DNA of 64,000 bases from an uncultured Bacteroidales bacterium (GCA_905233625.1 CAJOFJ010000001.1:62001-126000); one strand, 5' to 3'; numbered from the stretch's first letter, positions 24,808 to 34,916 are shown. Notes: generated from the sequence alone by a model not told the origin. Program-made: numbers and translations.

Positions 24808-24827
24808 AACCGACTATCACACACACT

Positions 24828-25385
24828 ATGAAAAGCACCAAATTAGCAAGCCGATATGCCAAAGCATTGTTCGAATTCGCCCAACAACGGGGAGAAATTG
24901 AAACCGTTAATAAAGATTTGGCTTTGGTAAAATCCGTCATCATAGAAAATCGGGATTTTAGAGGAGTCATCGAAAGCCCTATCATTTTCCCCGACAAGAA
25001 GAACAGCATCTTCAAAGAGGTCTTCAAAGGCAAGCTCAGTGACACCGCTTTCGGTTTCCTTTCACTGATTATCAGGAAGAAAAGAGAACCCTCTCTCGGC
25101 ACCATTTGCGACGAATTTCTGGCTTTGTACAATATTCATCACAACATCAAGATTGCCCGTGTCATCACAGCGGTGCCAATCACAGCTGAATTGACAGAAA
25201 TGCTACGGAATTTGCTGGAAGAAGATATTCATTCCACCATCCAGATTACCACCTCCGTGGATGAAAGAATTATCGGGGGGCTCATGGTTGAGATCGACGG
25301 CTATCTGTATGATGCGAGCCTCCTGACAAGAATCAACAGACTCAGGGCGGAATTCTCGCACAATATTTACCGAGCTGCATTCTAA
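24828..25385 (+). CDS. atpH: ATP synthase F1 subunit delta
   Basis: 185 residues. LASRYAKALFEFAQQRGEIE at the N-terminus and the C-terminal IIGGLMVEIDGYLYDASL are delta subunit signatures. It links the F1 head to the peripheral stalk. Subunits a, c and b (atpB, atpE, atpF), which normally precede it, are not present; kdsD is there instead. Confidence 0.95.
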   Translation: MKSTKLASRYAKALFEFAQQRGEIETVNKDLALVKSVIIENRDFRGVIESPIIFPDKKNSIFKEVFKGKLSDTAFGFLSLIIRKKREPSLGTICDEFLALYNIHHNIKIARVITAVPITAELTEMLRNLLEEDIHSTIQITTSVDERIIGGLMVEIDGYLYDASLLTRINRLRAEFSHNIYRAAF

Positions 25386-25387
25386 AT

Positions 25388-25499
25388 AGTTACAATTAAG
25401 AATTAAGAGTTAAGAACTAAGAACTAATATTCTACTAAGACTACAAGACCTTACCATACTTATACGACCTTAAAGACCTTAAGAATTTAAACAAAACAC
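25388..25499. repeat. Heptamer array H, 16 units, between atpH and atpA
   Basis: AGTTACA, ATTAAGA twice, GTTAAGA, ACTAAGA, ACTAATA, then more divergent units with GACC/CTTA content in the same phase. It lies inside an apparent operon. Confidence 0.75.
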
Positions 25500-25505
25500 A
25501 ATATT

Positions 25506-27098
25506 ATGGCAGAAATTAAACCATCAGAAGTAACCGCGATTCTGCGGGAGCAACTTCAAAACTTCGAGGTCAAAGCTCAACTGGAGGAAATTGGCATCGT
25601 GTTGGTCGTAGGCGACGGAATTGCACGTGTTTACGGACTCTTCAATGCCTGCGCTGGCGAGCTGGTGACCTTTATAACCCAAGAAGGGCAGTCCATCACT
25701 GGCATTGTGCAGAACTTGGAAGAGGACAACGTGGGTATTGTGCTCCTCGGCGACTCCAAAAAGCTTAACGAAGGTGACGTATGCAAGCGTACTGGCAAAA
25801 TCGCCTCTATCAATGTGGGCGAAGGTCTGCTGGGACGTGTCATCAACACCTTGGGCGAGCCCATCGACGGCAAAGGCAATATTGAAGGCAAAATGTACGA
25901 GATGCCCATCGATCGCAAGGCTCCCGGCGTTATCTTCCGCCAGCCCGTCAAGGAACCGCTCCAGACCGGTATCAAGGCTATCGACGCCATGATTCCCATC
26001 GGCCGTGGACAGCGTGAGCTGATTATCGGTGACCGTCAGACGGGTAAAACCGCCATCGCCATCGACACCATCCTCAACCAGAAGGAATTTTACGACAAAG
26101 GCGAACCTATCTATTGTATCTATGTGGCCGTTGGCCAGAAGGGTTCATCCGTAGCCGCTATTGTAAAAACACTGACAGAGAGAGGCGCCATGCCCTATAC
26201 GGTTGTGGTTACCGCTACTGCCTCCGACCCCGCCGCCATGCAGTTCTACGCTCCGTTCGCCGGAGCCGCCATCGGCGAGTACTTCAGAGACACTGGCCGT
26301 CCCGCCCTTATCATATACGACGACCTGTCCAAGCAGGCCGTGGCTTACCGTGAAGTTTCCTTGCTGCTCCGTCGTCCGCCTGGACGTGAAGCCTACCCCG
26401 GCGACGTATTCTACCTGCACTCACGACTGCTGGAGAGAGCCGCCAAGATCATCGAGTCGGATGAGATTGCCGCCAAGATGAACGACCTTCCTGAAAGCAT
26501 CAAGCCCATCGTCAAGGGTGGTGGTTCACTGACCGCTCTGCCCATCATCGAGACCCAGGCAGGTGACGTGTCAGCATACATCCCGACCAACGTCATCTCC
26601 ATCACCGATGGACAGATTTTCCTGGAGACCGGCTTGTTCAACTCCGGTGTGCGCCCCGCTATCAACGTGGGTGTATCAGTGTCGCGTGTCGGTGGTAACG
26701 CCCAGATCAAGTCCATGAAGAAAATTGCCGGCACACTGAAACTCGACCAGGCCCAGTTCCGCGAATTGGAGTCTTTCACGAAATTCGGCTCCGATGTGGA
26801 CCAGGCCACGCAGAATGTGCTGGACAAGGGTGCCCGCAATGTCGAGATTCTGAAACAACCCCAGTACTCACCCCTCAAGGTGGAAGAGCAGATTGCCATC
26901 ATCCTCTGCGGTGTGAAAGGACTGCTGCAGAAAGTGCCCACCAACCGTATCAGAAACTTCGAAACCGAATATCTGCAAACCATGCATGAAAGTCATCAGG
27001 ATATTTTGGATATCCTGAAAAGTGGCAAGATTGACGACAGCATCATGCAAACGCTGGAGGAGGTCTGCAAGGATGTTTGTAGAAAATACGAGAAATAA
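25506..27098 (+). CDS. atpA: ATP synthase F1 subunit alpha
   Basis: 530 residues. Walker A GDRQTGKT at residues 175-182, the N-terminal beta-barrel motif [12 protein letters not shown], and the [29 protein letters not shown] block are all canonical. The alpha subunit forms the hexameric F1 head with beta and binds non-catalytic nucleotide. Three bases separate it from atpG. Confidence 0.98.
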   Translation: MAEIKPSEVTAILREQLQNFEVKAQLEEIGIVLVVGDGIARVYGLFNACAGELVTFITQEGQSITGIVQNLEEDNVGIVLLGDSKKLNEGDVCKRTGKIASINVGEGLLGRVINTLGEPIDGKGNIEGKMYEMPIDRKAPGVIFRQPVKEPLQTGIKAIDAMIPIGRGQRELIIGDRQTGKTAIAIDTILNQKEFYDKGEPIYCIYVAVGQKGSSVAAIVKTLTERGAMPYTVVVTATASDPAAMQFYAPFAGAAIGEYFRDTGRPALIIYDDLSKQAVAYREVSLLLRRPPGREAYPGDVFYLHSRLLERAAKIIESDEIAAKMNDLPESIKPIVKGGGSLTALPIIETQAGDVSAYIPTNVISITDGQIFLETGLFNSGVRPAINVGVSVSRVGGNAQIKSMKKIAGTLKLDQAQFRELESFTKFGSDVDQATQNVLDKGARNVEILKQPQYSPLKVEEQIAIILCGVKGLLQKVPTNRIRNFETEYLQTMHESHQDILDILKSGKIDDSIMQTLEEVCKDVCRKYEK

Positions 27099-27101
27099 TC
27101 T

Positions 27102-27983
27102 ATGGGAAATCTAAAAGAAATACGAACCCGCATATCCTCTATCGAGTCCACCGAGAAGATCACCAGTGCCATGAAGTTGGTGTCGGCAGCCAAGTTCCGC
27201 CGCTCGCAACAAGCGATTATCGCCTTGCGTCCATACTCCAACAAACTGAGTGAGATCATGCGGAGTATCGGCGATGCCGCCGACAGCGTCGAGGATATGC
27301 CCCTGTTTGCCCAGCGTGACCCCGAGAAAGTAGTGGTCATCGCCATTACCTCCAACAAGGGATTATGCGGCAGTTTCAACTCCTCCATCATCAAGGAGAC
27401 CAACCGCCTGATACAAGACCGGTATGCCAACCAAGTGCAAGAGGGTCATGTACAAGTCATTTGCCTGGGCAAGAAAGGCAAAGATACGCTCGGCAAAAAC
27501 TACCCGCTGATGCTTTCGAACGAGGCGATACTCGACAAACCTGAATTTGCCCAAGTCGCTGCCATCGCCGAAGATCTGATGGACAAATTCGCCAAAAAGG
27601 AAATCGACCGGGTGGACGTGGTTTATAACCAGTTCGTGAATGCAGCTACCCAAAAAATTACGGTGGAACAGTTTCTGCCGGTAGCCCCGCAAGAGAAAAC
27701 CGAAGGGGAAAACCGCATGAAAAATGACTTCATCTTCGAACCCTCAAAAGAAGAGCTGTTCAGAACCCTGACTCCAAGAATCCTGAAACTCCAATTGTAC
27801 AAAATGCTCATCGACTCCATCGCTTCTGAACATGGCGCCCGCATGACCTCCATGTCGAAGGCTACCGACAACGCCAACGAGATGCTGAAAGAACTGCGCC
27901 TGAGGTACAACAACGCTCGTCAATCGTCCATTACCAATGAATTGATTGAGATTGTAAGCGGTGCTGAAGCATTGAACAACTAA
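27102..27983 (+). CDS. atpG: ATP synthase F1 subunit gamma
   Basis: 293 residues. The N-terminus LKEIRTRISSIESTEKITSAM and the C-terminus LRLRYNNARQSSITNELIEIVSGAEAL form the paired helices of the central rotor. The gene closes the delta-alpha-gamma cluster; beta and epsilon (atpD, atpC) are elsewhere, as is common in Bacteroidota. Confidence 0.98.
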   Translation: MGNLKEIRTRISSIESTEKITSAMKLVSAAKFRRSQQAIIALRPYSNKLSEIMRSIGDAADSVEDMPLFAQRDPEKVVVIAITSNKGLCGSFNSSIIKETNRLIQDRYANQVQEGHVQVICLGKKGKDTLGKNYPLMLSNEAILDKPEFAQVAAIAEDLMDKFAKKEIDRVDVVYNQFVNAATQKITVEQFLPVAPQEKTEGENRMKNDFIFEPSKEELFRTLTPRILKLQLYKMLIDSIASEHGARMTSMSKATDNANEMLKELRLRYNNARQSSITNELIEIVSGAEALNN

Positions 27984-28010
27984 AATTCTTTGTGGAATAA
28001 TTTTTAACGA

Positions 28011-28991
28011 ATGAAAAAAATTGGCGTTTTCGGGGTTGGACACCTCGGACAAATACACTGCAAATGCATCAATGAGAGTGACAAAGCCGAACTCTGCGGT
28101 ATTTATGATGTGAATATTCTCCATGCCAAAGAAGTGGCAGAAAAATTGGAGGTTCCCTATTTTGAAAAACCAGAACAGCTTCTGTCTATCTGCGACATTG
28201 CAGATGTGGTATGCACAACCACCCACCACTACGAAATGGCTAAATTGGCCATACTCCACCACAAACCGACATTCATTGAAAAACCAGTCACTGCCACTGT
28301 GGAGGAAGCCAAAGAGCTATTACAGCTGAGCCAAGAACTCAATATTCCCGTACAAGTGGGTCATGTGGAACGTTTCAATCCCGCATTCATTGCCGCCAAA
28401 GCCAAAATCAAGCAACCCATGTTCATTGAGGGGCACCGACTGGCTTTGTTCAACCCCCGTGGCAACGATGTATCTGTCATCCTGGACTTGATGATTCACG
28501 ATATCGACATCGTCCTAAAAATCGTCAATAGTCCCATTGCCGACATCCAGGCCAGTGGTGTAGCCATTGTCACCGACACTTTTGACATCGCCAATGTGCG
28601 ACTGACATTTGAAAACGGTTGTGTCGCTAATCTCACCGCCAGCCGCATCTCCATGAAGAACATGCGTAAAATCAGACTTTTCCAAGACAACGCCTATATC
28701 AGCATGGATTTACTGGAGAAGAAAACGGAAATGATTCATATTGAAAGCATTACTGGTAACGTTAACGACCCCTTTGCCATGATTCTCGATTTAGGCGAAG
28801 AAAAAGGCAAGAAACGTATCATCATTGACACTCCTAAAATTGAAGCCAACAATGCCATCCGTTGCGAGTTGGAAAGCTTTATCCATTCTATTGACAACCA
28901 AGTCGTTCCCGAAGTCAGCCTGCAGGACGGCTATCTTGCGTTGACCACCGCTTTCGAAATTATCAAAAAAATGAATCACAACCTAAAATAA
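28011..28991 (+). CDS. Gfo/Idh/MocA family oxidoreductase
   Basis: 326 residues. N-terminal NAD(P)-binding motif GVFGVGHLGQIH, the EKP motif at residues 90-92 (Lys91 catalytic) and the C-terminal domain with LMIHDIDIVL, where the conserved His lies. The family oxidises or reduces sugars or related compounds; similar genes in this genome neighbourhood type are often linked to lipopolysaccharide or nucleotide-sugar work. The exact substrate is not readable. Starts 27 bases after atpG, so it may share that transcript. Confidence 0.85.
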   Translation: MKKIGVFGVGHLGQIHCKCINESDKAELCGIYDVNILHAKEVAEKLEVPYFEKPEQLLSICDIADVVCTTTHHYEMAKLAILHHKPTFIEKPVTATVEEAKELLQLSQELNIPVQVGHVERFNPAFIAAKAKIKQPMFIEGHRLALFNPRGNDVSVILDLMIHDIDIVLKIVNSPIADIQASGVAIVTDTFDIANVRLTFENGCVANLTASRISMKNMRKIRLFQDNAYISMDLLEKKTEMIHIESITGNVNDPFAMILDLGEEKGKKRIIIDTPKIEANNAIRCELESFIHSIDNQVVPEVSLQDGYLALTTAFEIIKKMNHNLK

Positions 28992-29025
28992 ATCTCATAA
29001 ATCTACGTTATACATATATAATAAT

Positions 29026-29970
29026 ATGAAGAAATATATACTCCTGCTTGTTCTATTCTCCATGATTCTTTGTTCCTGCAAAGACAAGCATGACTATACC
29101 CCTGCTATCTTGGAAATCAGTGCGGATGCTTTTGACGATTGTTTTGACATTTCCAGATATAATCTGGAACATGACGAGCAAATCACAGATGAAGACAAGC
29201 TGAGAGCCATGCGTCAGCACAAATTCACCCATGTTTATGTTTCATATGGCGGAAATGCAATCGGGGTATGGGAATTGCCCTGTTCCATCCCTCTGTTAGA
29301 TGTGAACAGTACTGACAGCACCTACGTCAATATTGTTCCATGCTTCAAGAAAAATGGCCAAAGCAGTGCCATTAAAGGTTATGGTTATATCAAATCATAT
29401 AAATACAATGTTCTGCTAAAAAAAGGAACCACAACCTATATTACCAAAGAGAGTCTGAGTCATCTATATGAGTATCATAAATATGCCACATTCAAACTGA
29501 TTGAGCCTTTCAGCTTGCAGAACAGTTTCTCTCCGTATAATTCACTGACCTCTGTTGTTAACTTTGAATGTGTGCCTGACCCTCTGGACAATGCTAACAG
29601 AATCGGGGTGATAAATCTGACGGGAGACTCGTTACGTAGCACCTTCGAAGTCGCATCTTACGAAATGAATTTCAAGATTAACTATCTTACCTATTTGGAG
29701 ATCCGATACAAATGCGACAACGACATGAATATCGATGTCTTTGCTCCGGCATACGCCAGCATCTATCCTTGCGGAGGCTTATACGCCACAAACGAATGGC
29801 AAACCGTGTATATTGATTTGAGTGAACATCTCGTAAATATCTATAATACTGGATATGTTTATTCAGGATATATTTCAGCCCAAGTCTTATTGAGCGGAAG
29901 CAAGTTAGATGATCGAGACACACATTACTACATCGACTATGTAAAAGTCATTACTGGTCCACAACCCTAA
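29026..29970 (+). CDS. Hypothetical lipoprotein
   Basis: 314 residues, not recognised. Signal peptide with lipobox LCSC and lipidated Cys18, followed by KDKHDYTP. The mature protein has no repeats; the C-terminal half (about residues 185-310) looks like a beta-sandwich, with segments such as TYLEIRYKCDNDMNIDVFAP and WQTVYIDLSEH that resemble carbohydrate-binding-module-like folds. Followed by the sugar transferase gene on the same strand, so a surface glycan role is conceivable but unproven. Confidence 0.75.
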   Translation: MKKYILLLVLFSMILCSCKDKHDYTPAILEISADAFDDCFDISRYNLEHDEQITDEDKLRAMRQHKFTHVYVSYGGNAIGVWELPCSIPLLDVNSTDSTYVNIVPCFKKNGQSSAIKGYGYIKSYKYNVLLKKGTTTYITKESLSHLYEYHKYATFKLIEPFSLQNSFSPYNSLTSVVNFECVPDPLDNANRIGVINLTGDSLRSTFEVASYEMNFKINYLTYLEIRYKCDNDMNIDVFAPAYASIYPCGGLYATNEWQTVYIDLSEHLVNIYNTGYVYSGYISAQVLLSGSKLDDRDTHYYIDYVKVITGPQP

Positions 29971-30039
29971 TGCTATTGTAAGACGCAATCGTCTGCTATT
30001 AACATGATAATTAAGTTCGTTTGAAACAACACTAAAATA

Positions 30040-31467
30040 ATGAAGAAAAACAAGAATCTGCTTGTGACTTACCATGTGGTCATGGATGTGCTTGCTGCCA
30101 TCCTCACCTGGGTAATATTCTTCGTTTTTCGAAAATACAATGTTGACAACCAAGTATTTGAACAATTTTCCACCCTTATTTTACAGGATAAAAAATTCTG
30201 GATTGGCATTTTTCTCCTCCCCGTCTATTGGGTAATATTGCATCTTTTCATCGGATATTACCATAATATATATCGAAAGTCGAGGCTCCGCGAACTGGGG
30301 CGCACTCTCAGTGTAAGTTTTTTCGGAGTGCTACTATTCTTCTTTATCTTCATTCTGGATGATATTGTCAACTCCCCTACCGACTATATCAAGTACTTCC
30401 TCGTTCTATTCGGATGCCAGTTTGTGTTGACCTACATTCCAAGGGTGCTGATGACCACGCACATCAACCGCATGATTCACAATGGTATCATCGGTTTCAA
30501 GACACTAATCATAGGTAGTGATGAGATAGCCTTGAACACCTATCAATCGGTGGTACAACAAAACATCCGCTCCGGTAATTTTATCGTAGGCTATGTTTCG
30601 CTGCCCAATAGTGAAGACAACACCATGAGTTCGGTATTGCCTTGCATGGGAGGCATTGAGGACCTGCGCGAACTGATCAAAAAAGAAAATATTGAGGAGG
30701 TTATCATTGCCATCCATAACGGGCAACGGAAATATATTGAGAAGATTCTTTCAATGGTAAGGGAAATTCCAGGACTGACATTGAGTATTCTGCCGCAGAC
30801 ACAGGACTATCTGATGGGCACTATCAAGATGTCGTCGGTTTTTTATGAGCCTTTGATTTCCATTGATTCGGAATACATGTCACCCTTGCAAAAATATATG
30901 AAACGCATGATGGACATTGTAATTTCCTTCATCGCCATCATTATACTTCTTCCCGTATATATTTTTCTGGCCATTGGAGTGAAATGCTCCTCAAAAGGTC
31001 CTATTTTTTATTCGCAGGAACGCATCGGCTATTTAGGCAAACCTTTCCACATCATCAAATTCAGGTCGATGTACACCGATGCGGAAAAGAACGGTCCCAT
31101 GTTGTCAAGCGATGATGATCCCCGAATCACCAAGTTCGGTCATTTCATGCGCCGCTCCCGTTTGGACGAGACCCCACAATTCTTCAACGTGCTCAAAGGC
31201 GACATGTCATTAGTGGGACCAAGACCCGAACGGCAATACTACATTGACAAGATTGTGGAGAAAGCCCCCTATTATAAATTATTGTTAGGCATCAAGCCCG
31301 GCATCACCTCATGGGGACAAGTCAAATTCGGTTATGCAGAGAATGTTGACGAGATGGTGGAAAGAATGCGTTTCGACTTACTGTATTTGGAAAACATGTC
31401 AATACAGATGGACATCAAAATATTAATTTACACCGTGCTGATTGTCCTCAAAAACGAAGGAAAATAG
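30040..31467 (+). CDS. Polyprenyl-phosphate sugar-1-phosphate transferase (WbaP/WcaJ type)
   Basis: 475 residues. Four N-terminal membrane helices (about residues 10-145), a Rossmann-like middle domain (GFKTLIIGSDEIALNTYQ onward), a fifth membrane helix near 290-315 and the bacterial sugar transferase domain: SQERIGYLGKPFHIIKFRSM, then DETPQFFNVLKGDMSLVGPRP. It starts a repeat unit by moving hexose-1-phosphate to undecaprenyl phosphate at the inner membrane for exopolysaccharide, capsule or O-antigen. Confidence 0.93.
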   Translation: MKKNKNLLVTYHVVMDVLAAILTWVIFFVFRKYNVDNQVFEQFSTLILQDKKFWIGIFLLPVYWVILHLFIGYYHNIYRKSRLRELGRTLSVSFFGVLLFFFIFILDDIVNSPTDYIKYFLVLFGCQFVLTYIPRVLMTTHINRMIHNGIIGFKTLIIGSDEIALNTYQSVVQQNIRSGNFIVGYVSLPNSEDNTMSSVLPCMGGIEDLRELIKKENIEEVIIAIHNGQRKYIEKILSMVREIPGLTLSILPQTQDYLMGTIKMSSVFYEPLISIDSEYMSPLQKYMKRMMDIVISFIAIIILLPVYIFLAIGVKCSSKGPIFYSQERIGYLGKPFHIIKFRSMYTDAEKNGPMLSSDDDPRITKFGHFMRRSRLDETPQFFNVLKGDMSLVGPRPERQYYIDKIVEKAPYYKLLLGIKPGITSWGQVKFGYAENVDEMVERMRFDLLYLENMSIQMDIKILIYTVLIVLKNEGK

Positions 31468-31517
31468 AAAAAGCGAAAAAATTTTCTATTTACCTGTGTA
31501 TCAATTAAAAAAATATG

Positions 31518-31525
31518 TATATTTG
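31518..31525 (+). promoter_or_regulatory. -7 promoter box of the rplC operon
   Basis: TATATTTG followed by CACTCC; the leader to rplC is about 125 bases, long enough for L4-type autoregulation, although no clear structure was worked out. Confidence 0.6.
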
Positions 31526-31655
31526 CACTCCCTAAAATGAAGTAGAAGGAGCGGGTATTTTTGTGTGTAAAATATTCATTTTTAGAGAATTATAAAATTT
31601 GAAAGAAAAACGGTTTGCGAGAACCGGAACTAAAAACATTATAAAATTAAACAAA

Positions 31656-32272
31656 ATGTCTGGATTATTAGGAAAAAAAATTGGGATGACTAGCATCTAT
31701 GATGCCTCTCATGCACGGTATTGGAGGCTGGTCCTTGCGTTGTTACGCAAGTTAAGACCGTTGAGAAAGACGGTTACGATGCAATCCAATTGGGTTACGA
31801 CGAAAAGAAAGAGAAACGGACGACCAAGGCGTTAAAGGGACACTTTGCCAAGGCCGGCACCACTCCCAAGAAACTGTTGCGTGAGTTCACGCGTTTCGAG
31901 GAAGGTCACAAGAAACAGTATGGTGAGATTTTGGACGTCACCGTATTTGTGGAAGGTGAGTTTGTGGATGTCATCGGCATTTCAAAAGGTAAAGGTTTCC
32001 AGGGTGTCGTCAAACGTCACGGCTTCGGCGGTGTCGGCGACAGCACGCACGGTCAGCACAACCGACTGAGAGCTCCCGGTTCACTGGGTGCATCCTCCTA
32101 TCCTTCAAGAGTATTGAAAGGAATGCGTATGGCCGGTCAGACTGGTTGCAAGCAGGTAAAAATGATCAACTTGCAGATCATGAAGATCGTGAAAGAGAAA
32201 AACTTAATTTTAGTAAAAGGTTCCGTACCAGGACCTAATGGTTCATATATAAAAATAGAGAGATGGAGTTAA
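31656..32272 (+). CDS. rplC: 50S ribosomal protein L3, interrupted by an apparent frameshift near codon 18
   Basis: The first 17 codons ([17 protein letters not shown]) are normal L3, but the homologous frame then continues in a different phase, from about 31709 ([17 protein letters not shown]) to the stop at 32272. The remainder is a complete L3, including [13 protein letters not shown] and HGQHNR. Compared with Bacteroides L3, about five residues around the DGKNV segment are missing and the phase change fits a loss of 3n+1 bases (13 if the length were the same). L3 is essential, so this is either a sequence/assembly error, a nonfunctional copy with another elsewhere, or recoding. The end overlaps rplD by 10 bases. 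Confidence 0.85.
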
Positions 32273-32892
32273 GAGTATATAAAATCGACGGAAGCGAATC
32301 AGGCAAGACGGTCACATTGAATGACAACATCTTTAATGTGGAACCCAATGATCACGCTATTTGGTTGGATGTGAAGCAATATCTGGCCAATCAAAGACAA
32401 GGAACACACGACACTCTGGAAAAATCAACCGTTTCCGGCAGTACGCGCAAACTGAAAAGACAAAAAGGTACGGGCGGCGCACGTGCAGGTAGCATCAAGT
32501 CCCCGACCATCCGCGGCGGTGCCACCGTTTTCGGTCCTCATCCCAGAGACTATAGCTTCAAGCTGAACAAGAAAATCAAACGTTTGGCCCGTTTCTCAGC
32601 CCTGACCTACAAGGCTAAGGAAGACAAGATTATCGTTGTGGAAGACTTCACTTTCGAGGCTCCCAAGACCAAATCTTATCTGGAAATGCTGAAGAAATTC
32701 AACCTGCAGGATGCCAAGACTTTGTTGTTGGTGAACGAAAGCAACAAGAACGTCTATCTGTCAGCCCGCAACCTGAAACGCGCCAACGTGATGAGAGCTC
32801 AGGACGTCAACACTTACAGTGTACTGAACGCCAGCAACCTCATCATCTGCGAAAACAGCTTGAAGGACATTGAAAAAATGTTGGGTGAATAA
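32263..32892 (+). CDS. rplD: 50S ribosomal protein L4
   Basis: 209 residues. The loop [19 protein letters not shown] that reaches into the exit tunnel is clear, followed by [21 protein letters not shown]4 binds 23S rRNA and in many bacteria represses its own operon. Ten-base overlap with rplC. Confidence 0.97.
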   Translation: MELRVYKIDGSESGKTVTLNDNIFNVEPNDHAIWLDVKQYLANQRQGTHDTLEKSTVSGSTRKLKRQKGTGGARAGSIKSPTIRGGATVFGPHPRDYSFKLNKKIKRLARFSALTYKAKEDKIIVVEDFTFEAPKTKSYLEMLKKFNLQDAKTLLLVNESNKNVYLSARNLKRANVMRAQDVNTYSVLNASNLIICENSLKDIEKMLGE

Positions 32893-32926
32893 TTAACAGA
32901 GTCAATAACAAGTAATAAATAAAGAA

Positions 32927-33217
32927 ATGAACGTAATCATTAAACCCATCATCAGTGAAAAGATGACTATGGTTGGCGAGAAGTACAACCGCTATGGTTT
33001 CGTTGTTGACAGAAAGGCCACAAAGCCCCAGATCAAGAAAGAAATCGAAGACATCTATGGTGTGAAGGTGCTGCAGGTGAACACCCTGATCCAGCGTGGT
33101 AAATCCACTTCCCGCTACACCAAAGCCGGCATGATCCAAGGTCAGAAGAACACCTTCAAAAAGGCCATGATCTTTGTCAGCAAAGACGACAAAATTGATT
33201 TATACAGCAATATTTAA
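32927..33217 (+). CDS. rplW: 50S ribosomal protein L23
   Basis: 96 residues. MNVIIKPIISEKMTMVGEKYNRYGF and the C-terminal KKAMIFVSKDDKID are L23 features. It sits at the exit tunnel and is a docking site for trigger factor and SRP. Confidence 0.97.
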   Translation: MNVIIKPIISEKMTMVGEKYNRYGFVVDRKATKPQIKKEIEDIYGVKVLQVNTLIQRGKSTSRYTKAGMIQGQKNTFKKAMIFVSKDDKIDLYSNI

Positions 33218-33229
33218 TAGCAATAAACA

Positions 33230-34054
33230 ATGGCATTAAAAAAGTACAAACCAGTAACGCCAGGTCAACGCTTCAAAGTTATCAGTGCGTTTGACGACAT
33301 TACCACAAGCACGCCGGAAAAGAGCTTATTGTGCGCTCATCCGAGCACAGGCGGTAGAAACAATTGTGGTAAAAGAACGATGCGAAACCGCGGGGGCGGT
33401 CACAAGAAGATGTATCGTTTTATTGATTTCAAAAGAGAAAAAGATGGTATCCCGGCAACCGTTAAGACCATTGAATACGATCCGAACCGTTCGGCCCGTA
33501 TCGCTTTGGTATTCTATGCCGACGGCGAAAAGCGCTACATCGTTGCTCCTCACGGTCTGAAAGTCGATCAGGTGATCGTTTCAGGCACGGGTGTTTCTCC
33601 CGACTTGGGCAACACGCTTCCACTGGGCGAGATTCCATTCGGCTCCGTAATTCACAACATCGAATTGCGTCCGGGTCAGGGTGCTAAGATCGCACGTAGT
33701 GCAGGTTCTTACGCACAGCTGATGTCTCGTGAAGGCAAGTATGCCGTTATCAAAATGCCATCCGGCGAAACCCGTATGATCCTCTGCGCTTGCAAAGCTA
33801 CTATCGGTATGGTTTCCAATATCGACCACAGCTTGGAAGTGTCAGGTAAGGCAGGTAGAAGCCGTTGGTTGGGCCGCAGACCCCGCGTCCGTGGCGTTGT
33901 GATGAACCCTGTTGATCACCCGATGGGTGGTGGTGAAGGTCGTGCCTCCGGTGGACACCCGCGCTCACGCAAGGGCTTGCCAGCTAAAGGTTACAGAACC
34001 CGTCATCCGAAGAAAAACTCCGATCAGTACATCATCGAAAGAAGAAAAAAATAA
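33230..34054 (+). CDS. rplB: 50S ribosomal protein L2
   Basis: 274 residues. [40 protein letters not shown]-type core and [18 protein letters not shown] (with the conserved histidine near the peptidyl-transferase centre) are all intact. Twelve bases after rplW. Confidence 0.98.
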   Translation: MALKKYKPVTPGQRFKVISAFDDITTSTPEKSLLCAHPSTGGRNNCGKRTMRNRGGGHKKMYRFIDFKREKDGIPATVKTIEYDPNRSARIALVFYADGEKRYIVAPHGLKVDQVIVSGTGVSPDLGNTLPLGEIPFGSVIHNIELRPGQGAKIARSAGSYAQLMSREGKYAVIKMPSGETRMILCACKATIGMVSNIDHSLEVSGKAGRSRWLGRRPRVRGVVMNPVDHPMGGGEGRASGGHPRSRKGLPAKGYRTRHPKKNSDQYIIERRKK

Positions 34055-34071
34055 CCTTAAAGTAGAATATC

Positions 34072-34350
34072 ATGAGTCGTTCATTAAAAAAAGGTCCATA
34101 TATCCATTACAAATTGGAACAAAGAGTGTTGGAAGCTCAGGAATCAGGCAAGAAAACCACTATCAAGACCTGGTCACGCGCCTCTATGATCTCCCCCGAT
34201 TTCGTCGGACTTACCATCGCAGTGCATAACGGCAACAAATTCATCCCCGTTTACGTTACTGAAAACATGGTTGGCCACAAATTAGGCGAGTTCGCCCCGA
34301 CACGTATCTTCCGTGGTCACGCTGGTCAGAAGGACAAAGGTAAGAAATAA
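34072..34350 (+). CDS. rpsS: 30S ribosomal protein S19
   Basis: 92 residues, complete: [15 protein letters not shown] through [22 protein letters not shown]. It is the last gene of the cluster; rplV, rpsC, rplP and the rest of the S10 operon, which should follow, are replaced by a strong terminator and yraN. Confidence 0.98.
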   Translation: MSRSLKKGPYIHYKLEQRVLEAQESGKKTTIKTWSRASMISPDFVGLTIAVHNGNKFIPVYVTENMVGHKLGEFAPTRIFRGHAGQKDKGKK

Positions 34351-34386
34351 TCTCATTACCTTTTAGCCTTATTTCTTATAAATTAC

Positions 34387-34418
34387 AAAGCCTCTCCGTT
34401 TCCGGAGAGGCTTTTTTT
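34387..34418 (+). terminator. Intrinsic terminator after rpsS
   Basis: CCTCTCCG (34391-34398), loop TTTC, CGGAGAGG (34403-34410), then seven T. Ends the ribosomal cluster. Confidence 0.92.
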
Positions 34419-34445
34419 ACAATCCATTTATATAGAAATTTATAT

Positions 34446-34453
34446 TATATTTG
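34446..34453 (+). promoter_or_regulatory. -7 promoter box of yraN
   Basis: TATATTTG followed by CA, 26 bases before the ATG. Confidence 0.6.
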
Positions 34454-34479
34454 CAAAATATTTTTATTACAAATATAAT

Positions 34480-34845
34480 ATGAAGACTGAAAAACAAATC
34501 ATAGGAAAAAAAGGCGAGGATTTGGCAGCAGAATTCTACAGACAAAACAATTTTGCCATTTTAGAACGCAATTGGAAATGTTATCATCTGGAAGTAGATT
34601 TAATTGCCATGAACGAAGAATACCTTATATTTTGTGAGGTAAAAACACGCAGTTATACTGCTTTCGGTGAACCTGAAACCTTCGTCACACCGCAAAAACA
34701 AAAGAACCTCATACGCGCAGCCAACATGTATTTAACCCGTAGAAATATTTCCAAAGAAGTGCGTTTCGACATTATCTCTATTGTCCTTTGTGGGCAAGAA
34801 TATCAGATTCAGCATATCCCAAATGCCTTTCAACCAAAATGGTAA
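34480..34845 (+). CDS. yraN: YraN/UPF0102 family endonuclease-like protein
   Basis: 121 residues. IGKKGEDLAAEFYRQ, ERNWKCYHLEVDLIA and FCEVKTRSYTAFG give the Asp and Glu-x-Lys core of a small PD-(D/E)XK nuclease fold. The cellular role is unsettled; relatives are often next to comM or rnhB, and comM is next here too. Confidence 0.9.
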   Translation: MKTEKQIIGKKGEDLAAEFYRQNNFAILERNWKCYHLEVDLIAMNEEYLIFCEVKTRSYTAFGEPETFVTPQKQKNLIRAANMYLTRRNISKEVRFDIISIVLCGQEYQIQHIPNAFQPKW

Positions 34846-34886
34846 ATATTTTTATTATTTTTTGATTATTATATTATTATTTTTAT

Positions 34887-34894
34887 TATCTTTG
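34887..34894 (+). promoter_or_regulatory. -7 promoter box of comM
   Basis: TATCTTTG followed by CAGCG, 22 bases before the ATG. Confidence 0.6.
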
Positions 34895-34916
34895 CAGCGA
34901 TAAAAAAAATAATATT

